A DNA stretch of 64,000 nucleotides from Aerobium sp039839275 (lineage in GTDB: Bacteria > Pseudomonadota > Alphaproteobacteria > Rhizobiales > Rhizobiaceae): assembly GCF_039839275.1 (NCBI RefSeq), contig NZ_JBDOQP010000004.1, forward strand, positions 458,242 to 522,241, read 5' to 3'. The notes beneath the pieces are model-generated. The model was not told the origin of the DNA and ran no database searches. It saw only the letters and a program-made list of their open reading frames with translations. Made by a program: the position numbers and the translations under genes. Of this stretch, positions 15,145 through 24,428 are shown one piece after another; the first letter of the stretch is position 1; the number at the start of each line of letters is the position of its first letter.

Positions 15145-16889
15145 GCACGACCGGGGCCACAGCGAGGATTGCCCAGGCAGCGCCCCGCAACGCCGTAGGG
15201 CTTCGGGCCACGTCAGAATCGCGCCTTGCCGGCGTCGCCCCGAGCACGAATCGTCTGGCTGCCGTCCTGCAGGTCGTCGCCGCGCTGACATGGATTCCGC
15301 AGGCCGGACTGATCGCTTACGCCATCGGAAACATAGCCGAAGGCGTGGGTGCCGATGCCGCTTTGCTGCCGGCATTGGGAATTCTGCTTCTTGGAGTGTC
15401 GAGAACGCTCCTCGATCGGGCCGGCACGAGGCTCGTTTTTGACGCCGCTCGCATCAAGCTCGGCGTTTTGCGGCGACACGCGGCTCTGGCGATCGCGGGC
15501 CAGTCGCCGATGGACGCTTCGCGGTTGCCTTCGGGTCAGGTCGCCAGTGCACTGGCCGAGCAGGCCGAGGCGGTCGTTCCGTGGCTGGCGAGATATCGCC
15601 CGCTGCGCATCAAGGCCGCCGCGGTCCCGCTTGTCATCCTGGCGACCGTCTTGAGCCTGTCCTGGGCGGCGGCCATCGTGCTGCTGGTCGCCGCGCCACT
15701 CATCCCGATTTTCATGGCGCTTGTAGGCTGGCGCGCCAAGGAGGCAAGCGAGCGCCAGCTCGTGCGGATCGGCGACATGAATGCGTTTCTTCTCGATCGT
15801 CTGCGTGGCCTTGCGACCATTCGTGCGCTCGGGGCGGTGAACCGCACAGCGCTGAGGCTGCGCGACGACGCCAACGCCCTGGGCCGATCGACCATGGAGG
15901 TGCTGCGCATCGCCTTCCTGTCGTCGGCCATTCTCGAACTGTTTGCCGCGCTCGGTGTTGCGATGGTTGCCGTCTATGTCGGCTTTCACCTGCTTGGGGA
16001 GCTGAACTTCGGCGCCTGGGCAGGCACGTTGAGCCTTGCTGAAGGACTGTTCATCCTTCTGTTGGCGCCAGCCTTCTTCGAGCCTCTTCGCGACCTGTCT
16101 TCGGTTTGGCATGACCGCGCCGCCGGGGAGGCGGGGCTGGCAGCGCTGGAACGACTTGCGAGAGTGACACAACCGATCGTCGGCGGGCTGGAAGATGTGG
16201 GGACCAAAGCGCATCGACCAGACGACGCATTGTCGGTAGCCATCGAAGAACTGGTATTCCGGTATCAAGGCAGTGCCGAACCGGTATTCACCGGCTTCAA
16301 TCTGGCCGTTCAGCCGGGTGAGCACCTCGCGATCATGGCGCCCAGCGGGTGTGGCAAGTCCACGCTGCTCGCGCTGCTGGCGGGGCTCGCCCCTTCTGCT
16401 GCGGGCGCCATCCGGCTTGGCGGCGAGCCCCTCAATGGCGCCACCGCAGCGCGGTTGCGAACGCGAATTGCCTGGCTCGGTCAGCAGCCGCATGTGTTTT
16501 CCGGAACACTCGCCGGCAACGTCGCGCTCGGCAGGCCGGACATCGACCATCGCGCCGTATATCGTGCCATGACGGTGGCGCACATCAATGGCCTGGCGCA
16601 GCGGCGCGGCCCCTCTCTCATCGGCGAGAATGGCGCCGGCCTTTCGGGCGGCGAGACACTGAGGCTCGCATTGGCGCGAGCTGCGGCAGGGGAGGGGACC
16701 GCCCTGATCCTCGCCGACGAGCCCACCGCCCATCTGGATGCCGATACCGCTGCCGAAGTAACGGACCGTCTCCTGGAAATAGCCGCCGGCCGCACGCTCA
16801 TCGTGGCAACCCACGATCCCGTTCTCGCCGCGCGCATGGACCGTGTCATCACGCTTCCTGGCCACCCCAACAGCGAGGCAAAGTCATGA
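15141..16889 (+). CDS. cydD: CydD subunit of the CydDC cysteine/glutathione exporter
   Basis: A 582-residue half ABC exporter: a six-helix membrane domain (residues ~35-330), then an ATPase with Walker A APSGCGKST, signature LSGGE and Walker B LILADEPTAHLD. With CydC it exports cysteine and glutathione to the periplasm and is needed to assemble cytochrome bd. The start at 15141 is set by the ATGA overlap with the regulator gene; the frame is open further upstream, but that part lies inside the regulator. The next gene also overlaps by 4 bp. Confidence 0.92.
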   Translation: MSTTGATARIAQAAPRNAVGLRATSESRLAGVAPSTNRLAAVLQVVAALTWIPQAGLIAYAIGNIAEGVGADAALLPALGILLLGVSRTLLDRAGTRLVFDAARIKLGVLRRHAALAIAGQSPMDASRLPSGQVASALAEQAEAVVPWLARYRPLRIKAAAVPLVILATVLSLSWAAAIVLLVAAPLIPIFMALVGWRAKEASERQLVRIGDMNAFLLDRLRGLATIRALGAVNRTALRLRDDANALGRSTMEVLRIAFLSSAILELFAALGVAMVAVYVGFHLLGELNFGAWAGTLSLAEGLFILLLAPAFFEPLRDLSSVWHDRAAGEAGLAALERLARVTQPIVGGLEDVGTKAHRPDDALSVAIEELVFRYQGSAEPVFTGFNLAVQPGEHLAIMAPSGCGKSTLLALLAGLAPSAAGAIRLGGEPLNGATAARLRTRIAWLGQQPHVFSGTLAGNVALGRPDIDHRAVYRAMTVAHINGLAQRRGPSLIGENGAGLSGGETLRLALARAAAGEGTALILADEPTAHLDADTAAEVTDRLLEIAAGRTLIVATHDPVLAARMDRVITLPGHPNSEAKS

Positions 16890-18577
16890 CCTCGCTGCGG
16901 CATCTCGGACCAATTCTGAAGCTGTTCTGGAATGGTGACCGGCGCGTGCTCGGCTACGGTGCTGCGTTGTCGCTGACGACGGCTCTTGCCGGCATCGCCT
17001 TGCTCGGATTGTCCGGCTGGTTCATCACCGCCACCGGCATTGCCGGAGCGACACTGGCTACCGCCCTGGCGTTCGACGTCTTCATGCCGTCTGCCGGCAT
17101 CCGGCTTCTGGCGCTCGGACGCACGGCCTCGCGCTATGGCGAGCGCCTTACCACGCACGAGGCGACACTGCGTGTGCTGGCCCGTCTGCGCGAGCGCATT
17201 TTTCGCGGCTGGGCCTTGCCGCAGGCGACCCACCGTCTGGCCGTTCAGCCATCACGCCTTCTGTTCCGCCTTACCCTGGATATCGACGCGCTTGATACAC
17301 TGTACTTGCGGGTGCTCGTGCCGCTACTGGCGGCTGCGGGATCGGCACTGGTGATCGCTGTTGCCCTCGCATTTGTCGATATCTGGCTGGCTCTTGCAGT
17401 CGGCGCCACGCTTCTCTCCACGGGCTTCGTGCTTCCTCTCGTCGTCGCGCGACGTTCCACCGCTTCCGCAAGACGCCGCGCGCACGCGCTCGAAGTGCTG
17501 CGCGGGCGCGGCATCAACCTCGTTCGCGGACAGGCTGACCTGGCGATGACCAACCGTCTCGGTGCCCAGGTCCGGGCGATAGAAGAGGCCGACGTGCAAC
17601 TCGCCGCCGCCGATATCGAGCTCAATCGCGCCGAGGCGAATGTGAGTGTCGGATTTGGAATTGTTGGCGCAGCGCTGCTCGCCGGTGTCGTCCTCGCCGT
17701 GGCCAGACTCGCCGAAAGTGGGCAGATCGGCGCGCCCGCGGCAACATTTGCGGTCCTACTGACACTCGCGGGCCTCGAACCGTTCGCTGCCCTGCGCCGC
17801 GGGGCGGTGGAGTTCGGACGGACGCTTCTGGCGGCCCAGCGGCTCGGTCCAAGTCTCGCGGCTACGCCCTGCCGCCACCGCGAGAATTTTCTCCACACAT
17901 CCGGCACGGCAGTCAATGTCGCCAGGGTCGAGCTGCGCTTCGCGGGCACCGCTTCGTCGGCAGTCACCGGCCTTTCATTCCATGTAGCCGATGGCGAGCG
18001 GGTGGCGCTGGTCGGCCCGAGCGGCGCGGGCAAGTCGACCTTGCTCGGCTTGATCGCCGGGGAACTGGCGCCGACCTCCGGCAGTGTCGCCGCACGGCCG
18101 TCCACTCTCATGACCCAGCGTACGGAGCTGTTCGGCGATACGCTGGCCGGCAATCTGGCGCTTGCCAGACCGGAGGCAACCGAGCCTGAAATGCTCGACG
18201 CGTTGGCCTCCGCAGGGCTCGGCGAATTCATCACCGATCTGCCGGGCGGGCTCGGGACGATGCTGGGTGAGGGCGGGGCTGGATTGTCCTCCGGACAGGC
18301 ACGGCGGCTCGCGCTGGCCCGATTGTTCCTGCGAAACGCGCATATCTGGCTTCTCGACGAACCGACCGAGGGCCTGGACGGCGCGACCGCGCTGGACGTG
18401 CTTCATCGCACGATGGAGCGAGCGCTCGGCAAGACCGTACTGGTTGCAACGCATTGCCGTCGTGAGGCCTCGATTGCCGATCGCATTCTCGTTCTGCGGG
18501 AAGGGCGCATCGTCGAGGACGCACCGCGCCACAGCATCGCATTCGATCGCATTCTGTCGGAGCTGAGGCCCGACTGA
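16886..18577 (+). CDS. cydC: CydC subunit of the CydDC exporter
   Basis: A 563-residue half ABC exporter that pairs with CydD. The membrane domain starts with LGPILKLFWNGDRR and contains the family segment LSGWFITATGIAG. The ATPase has Walker A GPSGAGKST, signature LSSGQ and Walker B IWLLDEPTEGLD. The ATGA overlap with cydD fixes the start. CydA follows after about 70 bp. Confidence 0.92.
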   Translation: MTSLRHLGPILKLFWNGDRRVLGYGAALSLTTALAGIALLGLSGWFITATGIAGATLATALAFDVFMPSAGIRLLALGRTASRYGERLTTHEATLRVLARLRERIFRGWALPQATHRLAVQPSRLLFRLTLDIDALDTLYLRVLVPLLAAAGSALVIAVALAFVDIWLALAVGATLLSTGFVLPLVVARRSTASARRRAHALEVLRGRGINLVRGQADLAMTNRLGAQVRAIEEADVQLAAADIELNRAEANVSVGFGIVGAALLAGVVLAVARLAESGQIGAPAATFAVLLTLAGLEPFAALRRGAVEFGRTLLAAQRLGPSLAATPCRHRENFLHTSGTAVNVARVELRFAGTASSAVTGLSFHVADGERVALVGPSGAGKSTLLGLIAGELAPTSGSVAARPSTLMTQRTELFGDTLAGNLALARPEATEPEMLDALASAGLGEFITDLPGGLGTMLGEGGAGLSSGQARRLALARLFLRNAHIWLLDEPTEGLDGATALDVLHRTMERALGKTVLVATHCRREASIADRILVLREGRIVEDAPRHSIAFDRILSELRPD

Positions 18578-18649
18578 GATGACCATTTCGCCGTGGGCGT
18601 CCATCAGGCGCCCATCACACCAAAGGAGGCCGCAGCGTCGGACCCAGCC

Positions 18650-20227
18650 ATGGACCTGAACATCGTCGATCTTTCGCGGCTGCAGTTTGCAATCACCGCG
18701 CTCTATCATTTCCTCTTCGTGCCGCTCACCATCGGCCTGTCGATCCTGATGGCGATCATGGAGACGGTCTACGTCATGACAGGCCGCGACATCTGGCGCC
18801 AGATGACAAAATTCTGGGGCGTGCTGTTCGGCATCAATTTCGTCCTCGGCGTCGCCACCGGCATCGTGATGGAATTCCAGTTCGGTATGAACTGGAGCTA
18901 CTACAGCCACTATGTCGGCGACATCTTCGGCGCTCCACTGGCGATCGAGGGCCTGATGGCGTTCTTCCTCGAGGCGACCTTCGTCGGGCTGTTCTTCTTC
19001 GGGTGGGAGAAGCTCTCGCGTATCGGTCACCTCGCGGCGACGTGGGCAGTCGCCATCGGCTCCAACTTCTCGGCCTTGTGGATCCTGATCGCCAACGGAT
19101 GGATGCAGAACCCGGTCGGCTCCGTCTTCAATCCGCAGACGATGCGTATGGAGGTGGATGATTTCTTTGCCGTGGTGTTCAACCCGGTGGCCCAGGCGAA
19201 ATTCGTCCACACCGTTTCCGCCGGCTACGTCGTCGCCTCCATCTTCGTCCTCGGCGTGTCGGCCTGGTATCTTCTGCAGGGACGTCATCTTGCGCTCGCC
19301 AAGCGCTCTATGACGGTTGCCGCCTCGTTCGGCCTGGCATCTTCGCTGTCCGTCGTGGTTTTGGGCGACGAGAGCGGCTACCTTTCCACCGAGCACCAGA
19401 AGATGAAGCTCGCCGCCATCGAGGCGATGTGGAAGACGGAGCCTGCACCTGCTGCCTTCACCGTCATCGGATTTCCGGACCAGGCGGCGCGAGAAACGCA
19501 CTATGCCGTCCATGTCCCGTGGGTAATGGGCCTCATCGGCACGCGTTCGCTCACGACGGAGATTCCCGGCATCGAGGAACTTGTCGAGAATGCCGAGGAG
19601 CGCATCAGGCAGGGCATCGTCGCATTCGACGCACTGCAGTCGATCCGCGAGGTCGGGAACACCGCCGACATCCCGGACGATGTGGCAAAGGCTTTCGAGG
19701 AAACCGGCCATGATCTGGGCTACGCGCTTCTGCTGAAGCCCTATCTGGACGATCCGCGCGAAGCGACTGACGAGCAGATCGCGCAGGCGGCATGGGACAC
19801 CGTCCCGAACGTGCCCACCCTTTTCTGGAGCTTCCGCATCATGGTCGGGCTGGGCTTCTTCTTCATCGTGCTCACCGCGACCTTCTTCTACCTCTCCGCG
19901 CGCCATCAGCTCGACCGCTATCCCTGGCTTCTGAAGGTCGCGGTCTTCGCGATACCGCTTCCGTGGATCGCTGCCGAATGCGGATGGATCGTCGCAGAAG
20001 TCGGACGTCAGCCCTGGATCATCGAAGGCGTACTGCCGACTGCGGCCGCCGTCTCCGATCTTGGCGCGACGACCGTCCTGATGACGATCGTGGGCTTTGC
20101 GGCGATCTACACGGTGCTTTTCGTTATCGAAATGACCCTCATGCTTGCGGCGATCCGAAAAGGCCCGGACGCGGAACCAAGCTCGGAGGCACGCATAGCG
20201 CCTCCGTCACTGCTGCCTGCGGAGTGA
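18650..20227 (+). CDS. cydA: Cytochrome bd ubiquinol oxidase subunit I
   Basis: A 525-residue integral membrane protein that carries hemes b558, b595 and d and oxidises quinol while reducing oxygen with high affinity. Residues 1-20 (MDLNIVDLSRL then ALYHFLFVPLTIG) include the conserved heme-ligand histidine. The GRQPWIIEG segment and a Q-loop of the longer type are present. The start at 18650 gives the standard CydA beginning. A strong AAAGGAGG lies about 20 nt upstream, farther than usual, so translation may depend on coupling; a GTG at 18593 is a less likely start. Confidence 0.94.
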   Translation: MDLNIVDLSRLQFAITALYHFLFVPLTIGLSILMAIMETVYVMTGRDIWRQMTKFWGVLFGINFVLGVATGIVMEFQFGMNWSYYSHYVGDIFGAPLAIEGLMAFFLEATFVGLFFFGWEKLSRIGHLAATWAVAIGSNFSALWILIANGWMQNPVGSVFNPQTMRMEVDDFFAVVFNPVAQAKFVHTVSAGYVVASIFVLGVSAWYLLQGRHLALAKRSMTVAASFGLASSLSVVVLGDESGYLSTEHQKMKLAAIEAMWKTEPAPAAFTVIGFPDQAARETHYAVHVPWVMGLIGTRSLTTEIPGIEELVENAEERIRQGIVAFDALQSIREVGNTADIPDDVAKAFEETGHDLGYALLLKPYLDDPREATDEQIAQAAWDTVPNVPTLFWSFRIMVGLGFFFIVLTATFFYLSARHQLDRYPWLLKVAVFAIPLPWIAAECGWIVAEVGRQPWIIEGVLPTAAAVSDLGATTVLMTIVGFAAIYTVLFVIEMTLMLAAIRKGPDAEPSSEARIAPPSLLPAE

Positions 20228-20233
20228 TCGATC

Positions 20234-21391
20234 ATGATCCTGCATCAACTCATCGACTATGAAACCCTGCGACTGATCTGGTGGGTGTTGCTCGGCGTCC
20301 TTCTCATCGGTTTTGCCGTCATGGACGGTTTCGACCTGGGGACCCAGACGCTGTTGCCATTCGTCGCCAGGACCGATCTGGAACGCCGCGTCGTCATCAA
20401 TGCCGTCGGCCCTGTGTGGGAAGGCAACCAGGTCTGGCTCATCCTGGGAGGTGGCGCGATCTTCGCCGCCTGGCCGCCGCTTTATGCCGTCTCGTTCTCC
20501 GGCTTCTACCTGGCGATGTTCGCGATACTCGCTGCCCTGATCCTGCGTCCTGTCGGCTTCAAATACCGGTCGAAGCGCGACAGTGACCGCTGGCGTTATG
20601 GCTGGGACTGGGCGTTGTTTGTTGGCGGCTTCGTGCCGGCTCTGATCTTCGGTGTCGCTGTCGGCAACGTGCTGCAGGGCGTTCCCTTCCGCTTCGGCTC
20701 GGATCTGCGCATCTTCTACGACGGCACGACATTGTTTGAGCTGCTCAATCCGTTCGCGCTGCTGTGCGGCCTGCTGTCCGTGGCGATGCTGACGATGCAT
20801 GGCGCCTCATGGCTGGTTCTCAAGACCAGCGGCGCGGTTGCAAAGCGTGCGCGGCGCTTCGGTACGATGGCCGCGATTGCAACGATCGTGCTGTTCGCGC
20901 TTGGTGGCTTGTGGCTGGCGGCTGGCATTGACGGTTACCGTATCCTGACGGAAATCGTCACGGATGGGCCATCCAACCCGCTTGCCAAGACAGTTGAAAA
21001 GGGCAGCGGCATCTGGCTCGAAAACTATGCGGCCCACCCCTGGACAATACTCGCGCCCATCATCGGCTTTGCTGGCGCATTGCTTGCGCTTCTGCTGCTG
21101 CGCACGAAACGCGAAGTGCTGACGCTGCTGTCGAGCGGGCTGTCGATCGTCGGCGTAATCTCCACCGTCGGGCTGTCGATGTTCCCGTTCATCCTGCCGT
21201 CCTCGCGTGATCCAAACTCGAGCCTGACGGTCTGGGACGCTTCGTCGAGCCATCTCACGCTTTTCATCATGCTGGTCTCGACGGCGATCTTCCTGCCGAT
21301 CATCGCGCTCTACACGACCTGGGTCTACAAAGTCCTTTGGGGCAAGGTGGACGAGAAGGGCATCAGCGATGGCTCCGGCCACGCCTACTGA
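20234..21391 (+). CDS. cydB: Cytochrome bd ubiquinol oxidase subunit II
   Basis: A 385-residue membrane protein, the structural partner of CydA. The N-terminal VMDGFDLGTQTLLPF and GPVWEGNQVWLI segments and the later FPFILPSS segment are typical of CydB. It begins 6 bp after cydA and is followed 21 bp later by cydX. Confidence 0.94.
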   Translation: MILHQLIDYETLRLIWWVLLGVLLIGFAVMDGFDLGTQTLLPFVARTDLERRVVINAVGPVWEGNQVWLILGGGAIFAAWPPLYAVSFSGFYLAMFAILAALILRPVGFKYRSKRDSDRWRYGWDWALFVGGFVPALIFGVAVGNVLQGVPFRFGSDLRIFYDGTTLFELLNPFALLCGLLSVAMLTMHGASWLVLKTSGAVAKRARRFGTMAAIATIVLFALGGLWLAAGIDGYRILTEIVTDGPSNPLAKTVEKGSGIWLENYAAHPWTILAPIIGFAGALLALLLLRTKREVLTLLSSGLSIVGVISTVGLSMFPFILPSSRDPNSSLTVWDASSSHLTLFIMLVSTAIFLPIIALYTTWVYKVLWGKVDEKGISDGSGHAY

Positions 21392-21412
21392 ACCATTCAG
21401 AAGGAAACGATC

Positions 21413-21532
21413 ATGTGGTATTTCGCCTGGCTTCTCGGCCTTCCGCTCGCTGCGGCTTTCGCCGTGCTCAACGCCATGTGGTACGAGTTGATGGAAGACG
21501 CCGCGCAGAAACAGAAGGCTTCTGCGGAGTAG
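21413..21532 (+). CDS. cydX: CydX, small cytochrome bd subunit
   Basis: A 39-residue single-helix protein that stabilises cytochrome bd. Translating this gap gives MWYFAWLLGLPLAAA, the typical CydX opening, then a short polar tail rich in Glu and Lys. An AAGGA site lies about 7 nt upstream of the ATG. It closes the cydDCABX operon. Confidence 0.88.
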   Translation: MWYFAWLLGLPLAAAFAVLNAMWYELMEDAAQKQKASAE

Positions 21533-21561
21533 GCACCCGCCATCGGTGCCAAATCGTTGCA

Positions 21562-21590
21562 CCCTGCCGCGGACGAAACCCACGGCAGGG
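21562..21590. terminator. Stem-loop between convergent cydX and the carboxynorspermidine dehydrogenase gene
   Basis: CCCTGCCG and CGGCAGGG form a perfect 8-bp stem around a 13-nt loop in the gap between two convergent operons. There is no T-run, so it may be a weak bidirectional terminator or a 3'-end stabiliser. Confidence 0.45.
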
Positions 21591-21599
21591 GAGGGGGCC

Positions 21600-22838
21600 T
21601 CAGAACGTCAAGGCGCGGTCGCCCTGTTCGTCCTTGATGCGCGTCGGCAGGCCGATGCGGTCGAGCACGCCGAGGAACGGCTGCGCCGGCAGGTCCTCGA
21701 CATTCGCCATCTTCTTCACGTCCCATTCGCCCGTCGCGATCAGCATTGCGGCCGCAACCGCCGGCACGCCGGCTGTGAACGAGATGCCCTGCGAGCCGAC
21801 CTCATCGAAGGCTTCCTTGTGGTCGGCAACGTTGTAGATGAACACCTCGCGTGGCTTGCCATCCTTGACGCCCTTCACAAGGTCGCCGATGCAGGTCTTG
21901 CCGGTATATGTCGGCGCCAGCGAGCCCGGATCGGGCAGCACGGCCTTGACCAGCTTCAGCGGTATGACGTCCTGTCCTTCAGCCGTCTTCACCGGCTGTT
22001 CGGAAAGCAGGCCGAGATTCTTCAGCACGGTGAACACGTTGATGTAGTGCTCGCCGAACCCCATCCAGAAGCGCACGTTCGGCACGCCGAGGATCTGGGA
22101 CAATGAATGAACCTCGTCGTGGCCGGTCATGTAGGCCATCTGCTTGCCGACCACCGGCAGGTCCCATTCTTTGCCGATCTCGAACATCGTGTTCGAAACC
22201 CATTCGCCGTTCTGCCACGACCACACCTGGCCGGTGAACTCCCGGAAATTGATCTCCGGATCGAAATTGGTCGCAAAATAGCGGCCGTGGCTTCCCGCAT
22301 TGATGTCGACGATGTCGATCGACTCGACCGTATCGAAATATTCGTCATAGGCGAGCTTTGCATAGGCATTGACGACCCCCGGATCGAAGCCCGCTCCGAG
22401 GATGGCGGTGACGCCGGCCTTCTCGCATTCCTCACGGCGCTTCCACTCGTAGTTCGCGTACCACGGAGGCGTCTCACAGATCTTCAGCGGATCCTCGTGG
22501 ATCGCGGTGTCGATATAGGCGGCACCGGTGGCGATGCAGGCCGACAGCACCGACATGTTGAGGAACGCCGAACCGACATTGATGACGATCCGCGCGCCGG
22601 TCTTTTCGATCAATGCCTTCGTGGCATCCACATCCATCGCGTCGAGCGCATGGGCTTCGAGCCGGCCTTCCGTCTTGAGAGACTTCTTCTCGTTGATCGA
22701 TGCGACGATCGCCTCGCATTTCGCAACCGTGCGCGAGGCGATGTAGATGTCGCCGAGCACGTCATTGTTCTGCGCACATTTGTGCGCCACGACCTGGGCC
22801 ACGCCTCCGGCGCCGATGATGAGGACGTTCTTTTTCAT
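21600..22838 (-). CDS. Carboxynorspermidine/carboxyspermidine dehydrogenase
   Basis: A 412-residue protein of the saccharopine-dehydrogenase fold with an N-terminal Rossmann motif (VLIIGAGGVAQVVAHK) and the segments GAGFDPGVVNAYAKLA and MAYMTGHDEVHSL. In the alternative polyamine route this NADPH enzyme condenses aspartate semialdehyde with putrescine or diaminopropane to carboxy(nor)spermidine, which NspC then decarboxylates. nspC lies directly upstream with a 41-bp gap. The start at 22838 gives the family length; the frame stays open upstream only as an overlap with nspC. Confidence 0.9.
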   Translation of the reverse strand: MKKNVLIIGAGGVAQVVAHKCAQNNDVLGDIYIASRTVAKCEAIVASINEKKSLKTEGRLEAHALDAMDVDATKALIEKTGARIVINVGSAFLNMSVLSACIATGAAYIDTAIHEDPLKICETPPWYANYEWKRREECEKAGVTAILGAGFDPGVVNAYAKLAYDEYFDTVESIDIVDINAGSHGRYFATNFDPEINFREFTGQVWSWQNGEWVSNTMFEIGKEWDLPVVGKQMAYMTGHDEVHSLSQILGVPNVRFWMGFGEHYINVFTVLKNLGLLSEQPVKTAEGQDVIPLKLVKAVLPDPGSLAPTYTGKTCIGDLVKGVKDGKPREVFIYNVADHKEAFDEVGSQGISFTAGVPAVAAAMLIATGEWDVKKMANVEDLPAQPFLGVLDRIGLPTRIKDEQGDRALTF

Positions 22839-22879
22839 ACCGTGGGGATACTCCGTGTCTGCAATAATGAATTGAAGCC

Positions 22880-23992
22880 TCAGGAGAGGCTTTTCTCGTA
22901 ATCTTCGTAAGCGAATTCGCGTACGGTGCGGATCGACCCGTCGAGTTCGCGGATCGCGATGGCCGGCATGGCGACGCCATTGAACCAGTTCTTCTTGACC
23001 ATCGTGTAACCGGCGGCGTCCTGCACCGAGATGCGGTCGCCGACCTTGAGCGGTGCCGGAAAGCGGAACGTGCCGAAGACGTCGCCCGCCAGGCACGATT
23101 TGCCACAGATCATGATCTCGTTGTCCCCGGTATCCGGCTTGATCTTCGCGTCCTCGCGATAGATCAGCAGGTCGAGCATGTGCGCCTCGATCGAGGAATC
23201 CACGACTGCCAGATGCTTGCCGTTGAAGAGCGTGTCGAGCACCGTCAATTCCAGCGTCGTCGTGCCGGTGATCGATGCTTCGCCGGGCTCGAGATAGACC
23301 TGGACGCCGAAGCGTTGGGAAAACCGCTTGAGCCGCTCGCAAAAGTCGTCGACGGGATAATCAGCGCCGGTGAAATGGATGCCGCCGCCCAGGCTGACCC
23401 ATTCCGCGCGCTTGAGCAGATCGCCGAAACGCTCTTCGATCTGGCCGAGCATGCTGTCGAACAGCCCGAAATCCTCGTTCTCGCAATTGTTGTGGATCAT
23501 GAAGCCGCTGATCCGGTCCATTGCCGGCAGGACCTTGGCGGCATCCCACTCGCCCAAACGGCTGAAGGGACGGGCAGGGTCCGCAAGGTCAAACGTGGAG
23601 GAACTCACGCCGGGGTTCAGTCGCAACCCCCGCACGATGCCGGATGCGTTGCCACCGAAGCGTTCGAGCTGTGCGATGGAATTAAAGATGATCTTGTCGG
23701 CGTGCGAGACGGCCTCGTCGATCTCATGGTCGGCCCACGCGACGCTGTAGGCGTGTGTCTCGCCGCCGAAACGCTGGCGGCCAAGGCGCACCTCGTTGAG
23801 CGACGACGAGGTCGTTCCATCCATATGCTCGCGCATCAGGTCGAAGACCGACCATGTCGCGAAGCACTTCAGCGCCAGCAGCGCCTTTGCGCCCGATTGC
23901 TCCCGCACACGATCGATCTTGCGCATGTTTGCGAGCAGCTTCTGCTTGTCGATGAGATAGTAGGGCGTGCGTGGTTCGGATGGCTTGGACAT
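22880..23992 (-). CDS. nspC: Carboxynorspermidine decarboxylase
   Basis: A 370-residue alanine-racemase-fold PLP decarboxylase. The Schiff-base lysine lies in ALLALKCFATW, with HNNCEN, SLGGGIHFTG and GEASITGTTTLELTVLD segments typical of NspC. It converts carboxy(nor)spermidine to (nor)spermidine and CO2. It is the first gene of the polyamine pair, with the dehydrogenase after it. In rhizobia this pathway supplies spermidine in place of S-adenosylmethionine decarboxylase. Confidence 0.92.
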   Translation of the reverse strand: MSKPSEPRTPYYLIDKQKLLANMRKIDRVREQSGAKALLALKCFATWSVFDLMREHMDGTTSSSLNEVRLGRQRFGGETHAYSVAWADHEIDEAVSHADKIIFNSIAQLERFGGNASGIVRGLRLNPGVSSSTFDLADPARPFSRLGEWDAAKVLPAMDRISGFMIHNNCENEDFGLFDSMLGQIEERFGDLLKRAEWVSLGGGIHFTGADYPVDDFCERLKRFSQRFGVQVYLEPGEASITGTTTLELTVLDTLFNGKHLAVVDSSIEAHMLDLLIYREDAKIKPDTGDNEIMICGKSCLAGDVFGTFRFPAPLKVGDRISVQDAAGYTMVKKNWFNGVAMPAIAIRELDGSIRTVREFAYEDYEKSLS

Positions 23993-24428
23993 GACGGGAG
24001 TGGTCCTGAAAGGGAAATTGTCGCCGGCCGCTGGAAGGCGGCTTCGCGGTGAGAAGAGATGATGGAAGTTGCCCCAGGAGAGCAGCTTATTGCGTCACGC
24101 GGATGGAATTATCGCGTGACGACGCCCTTGCTGCTCGACAATGGATGGTCACGGCATGGACTGCCGCCCCTACGGGTACTCTCGTTGCCGGCTTCGAGAG
24201 CCGACAAGAAAAAGATATCTTCCGTTTGGGTGGCATCCAGTTCGACTGGGCCCATCCCCAATTGGAAGAGGGCGTCGCGATCCATGGCGTCCTCCCCAAC
24301 CAGCAGATGAAAGCTGCTCAGATCAATGATGCGCCCGAATACCGCATCGCAGCAGACAGATCAACCACGCAGGGCCTGAACGCTTTGCACCGCTGGCGCA
24401 GGGCTTCAAGCGCCCGCTTGATGGACTG
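23993..24428. other. Gene-poor stretch between nspC and a membrane-protein gene
   Basis: About 436 bp in which no frame gives a protein with recognisable features. A plus-strand frame (about 24106-24447) could encode about 113 residues but runs into the convergent neighbour and shows no motif. The nspC promoter should lie at the left end. A 16-bp perfect palindrome, TCAAGCG-CC-CGCTTGA (24406-24421), sits just after the stop of the minus-strand gene and may act as its 3' hairpin, although no T-run follows. Confidence 0.4.

Noticed and set aside
15213..16865. Long minus-strand open frame opposite cydD
   Set aside because: It has Arg/Gln-rich composition and no motifs, and is the shadow of a well-supported ABC gene.
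16349..16885. Upstream extension of the cydC frame
   Set aside because: It lies entirely inside cydD. The ATG at 16886 gives the expected CydC N terminus.
17975..19906. Very long minus-strand open frame opposite cydC-cydA
   Set aside because: It is charge-rich (His/Arg/Asp/Glu) without domain signal, as expected for the complement of high-GC coding sequence. The plus strand holds clear cyd genes.
22839..23342. Upstream extension of the carboxynorspermidine dehydrogenase frame
   Set aside because: The open frame runs inside nspC and encodes no family sequence. The Rossmann motif begins right after the Met at 22838.
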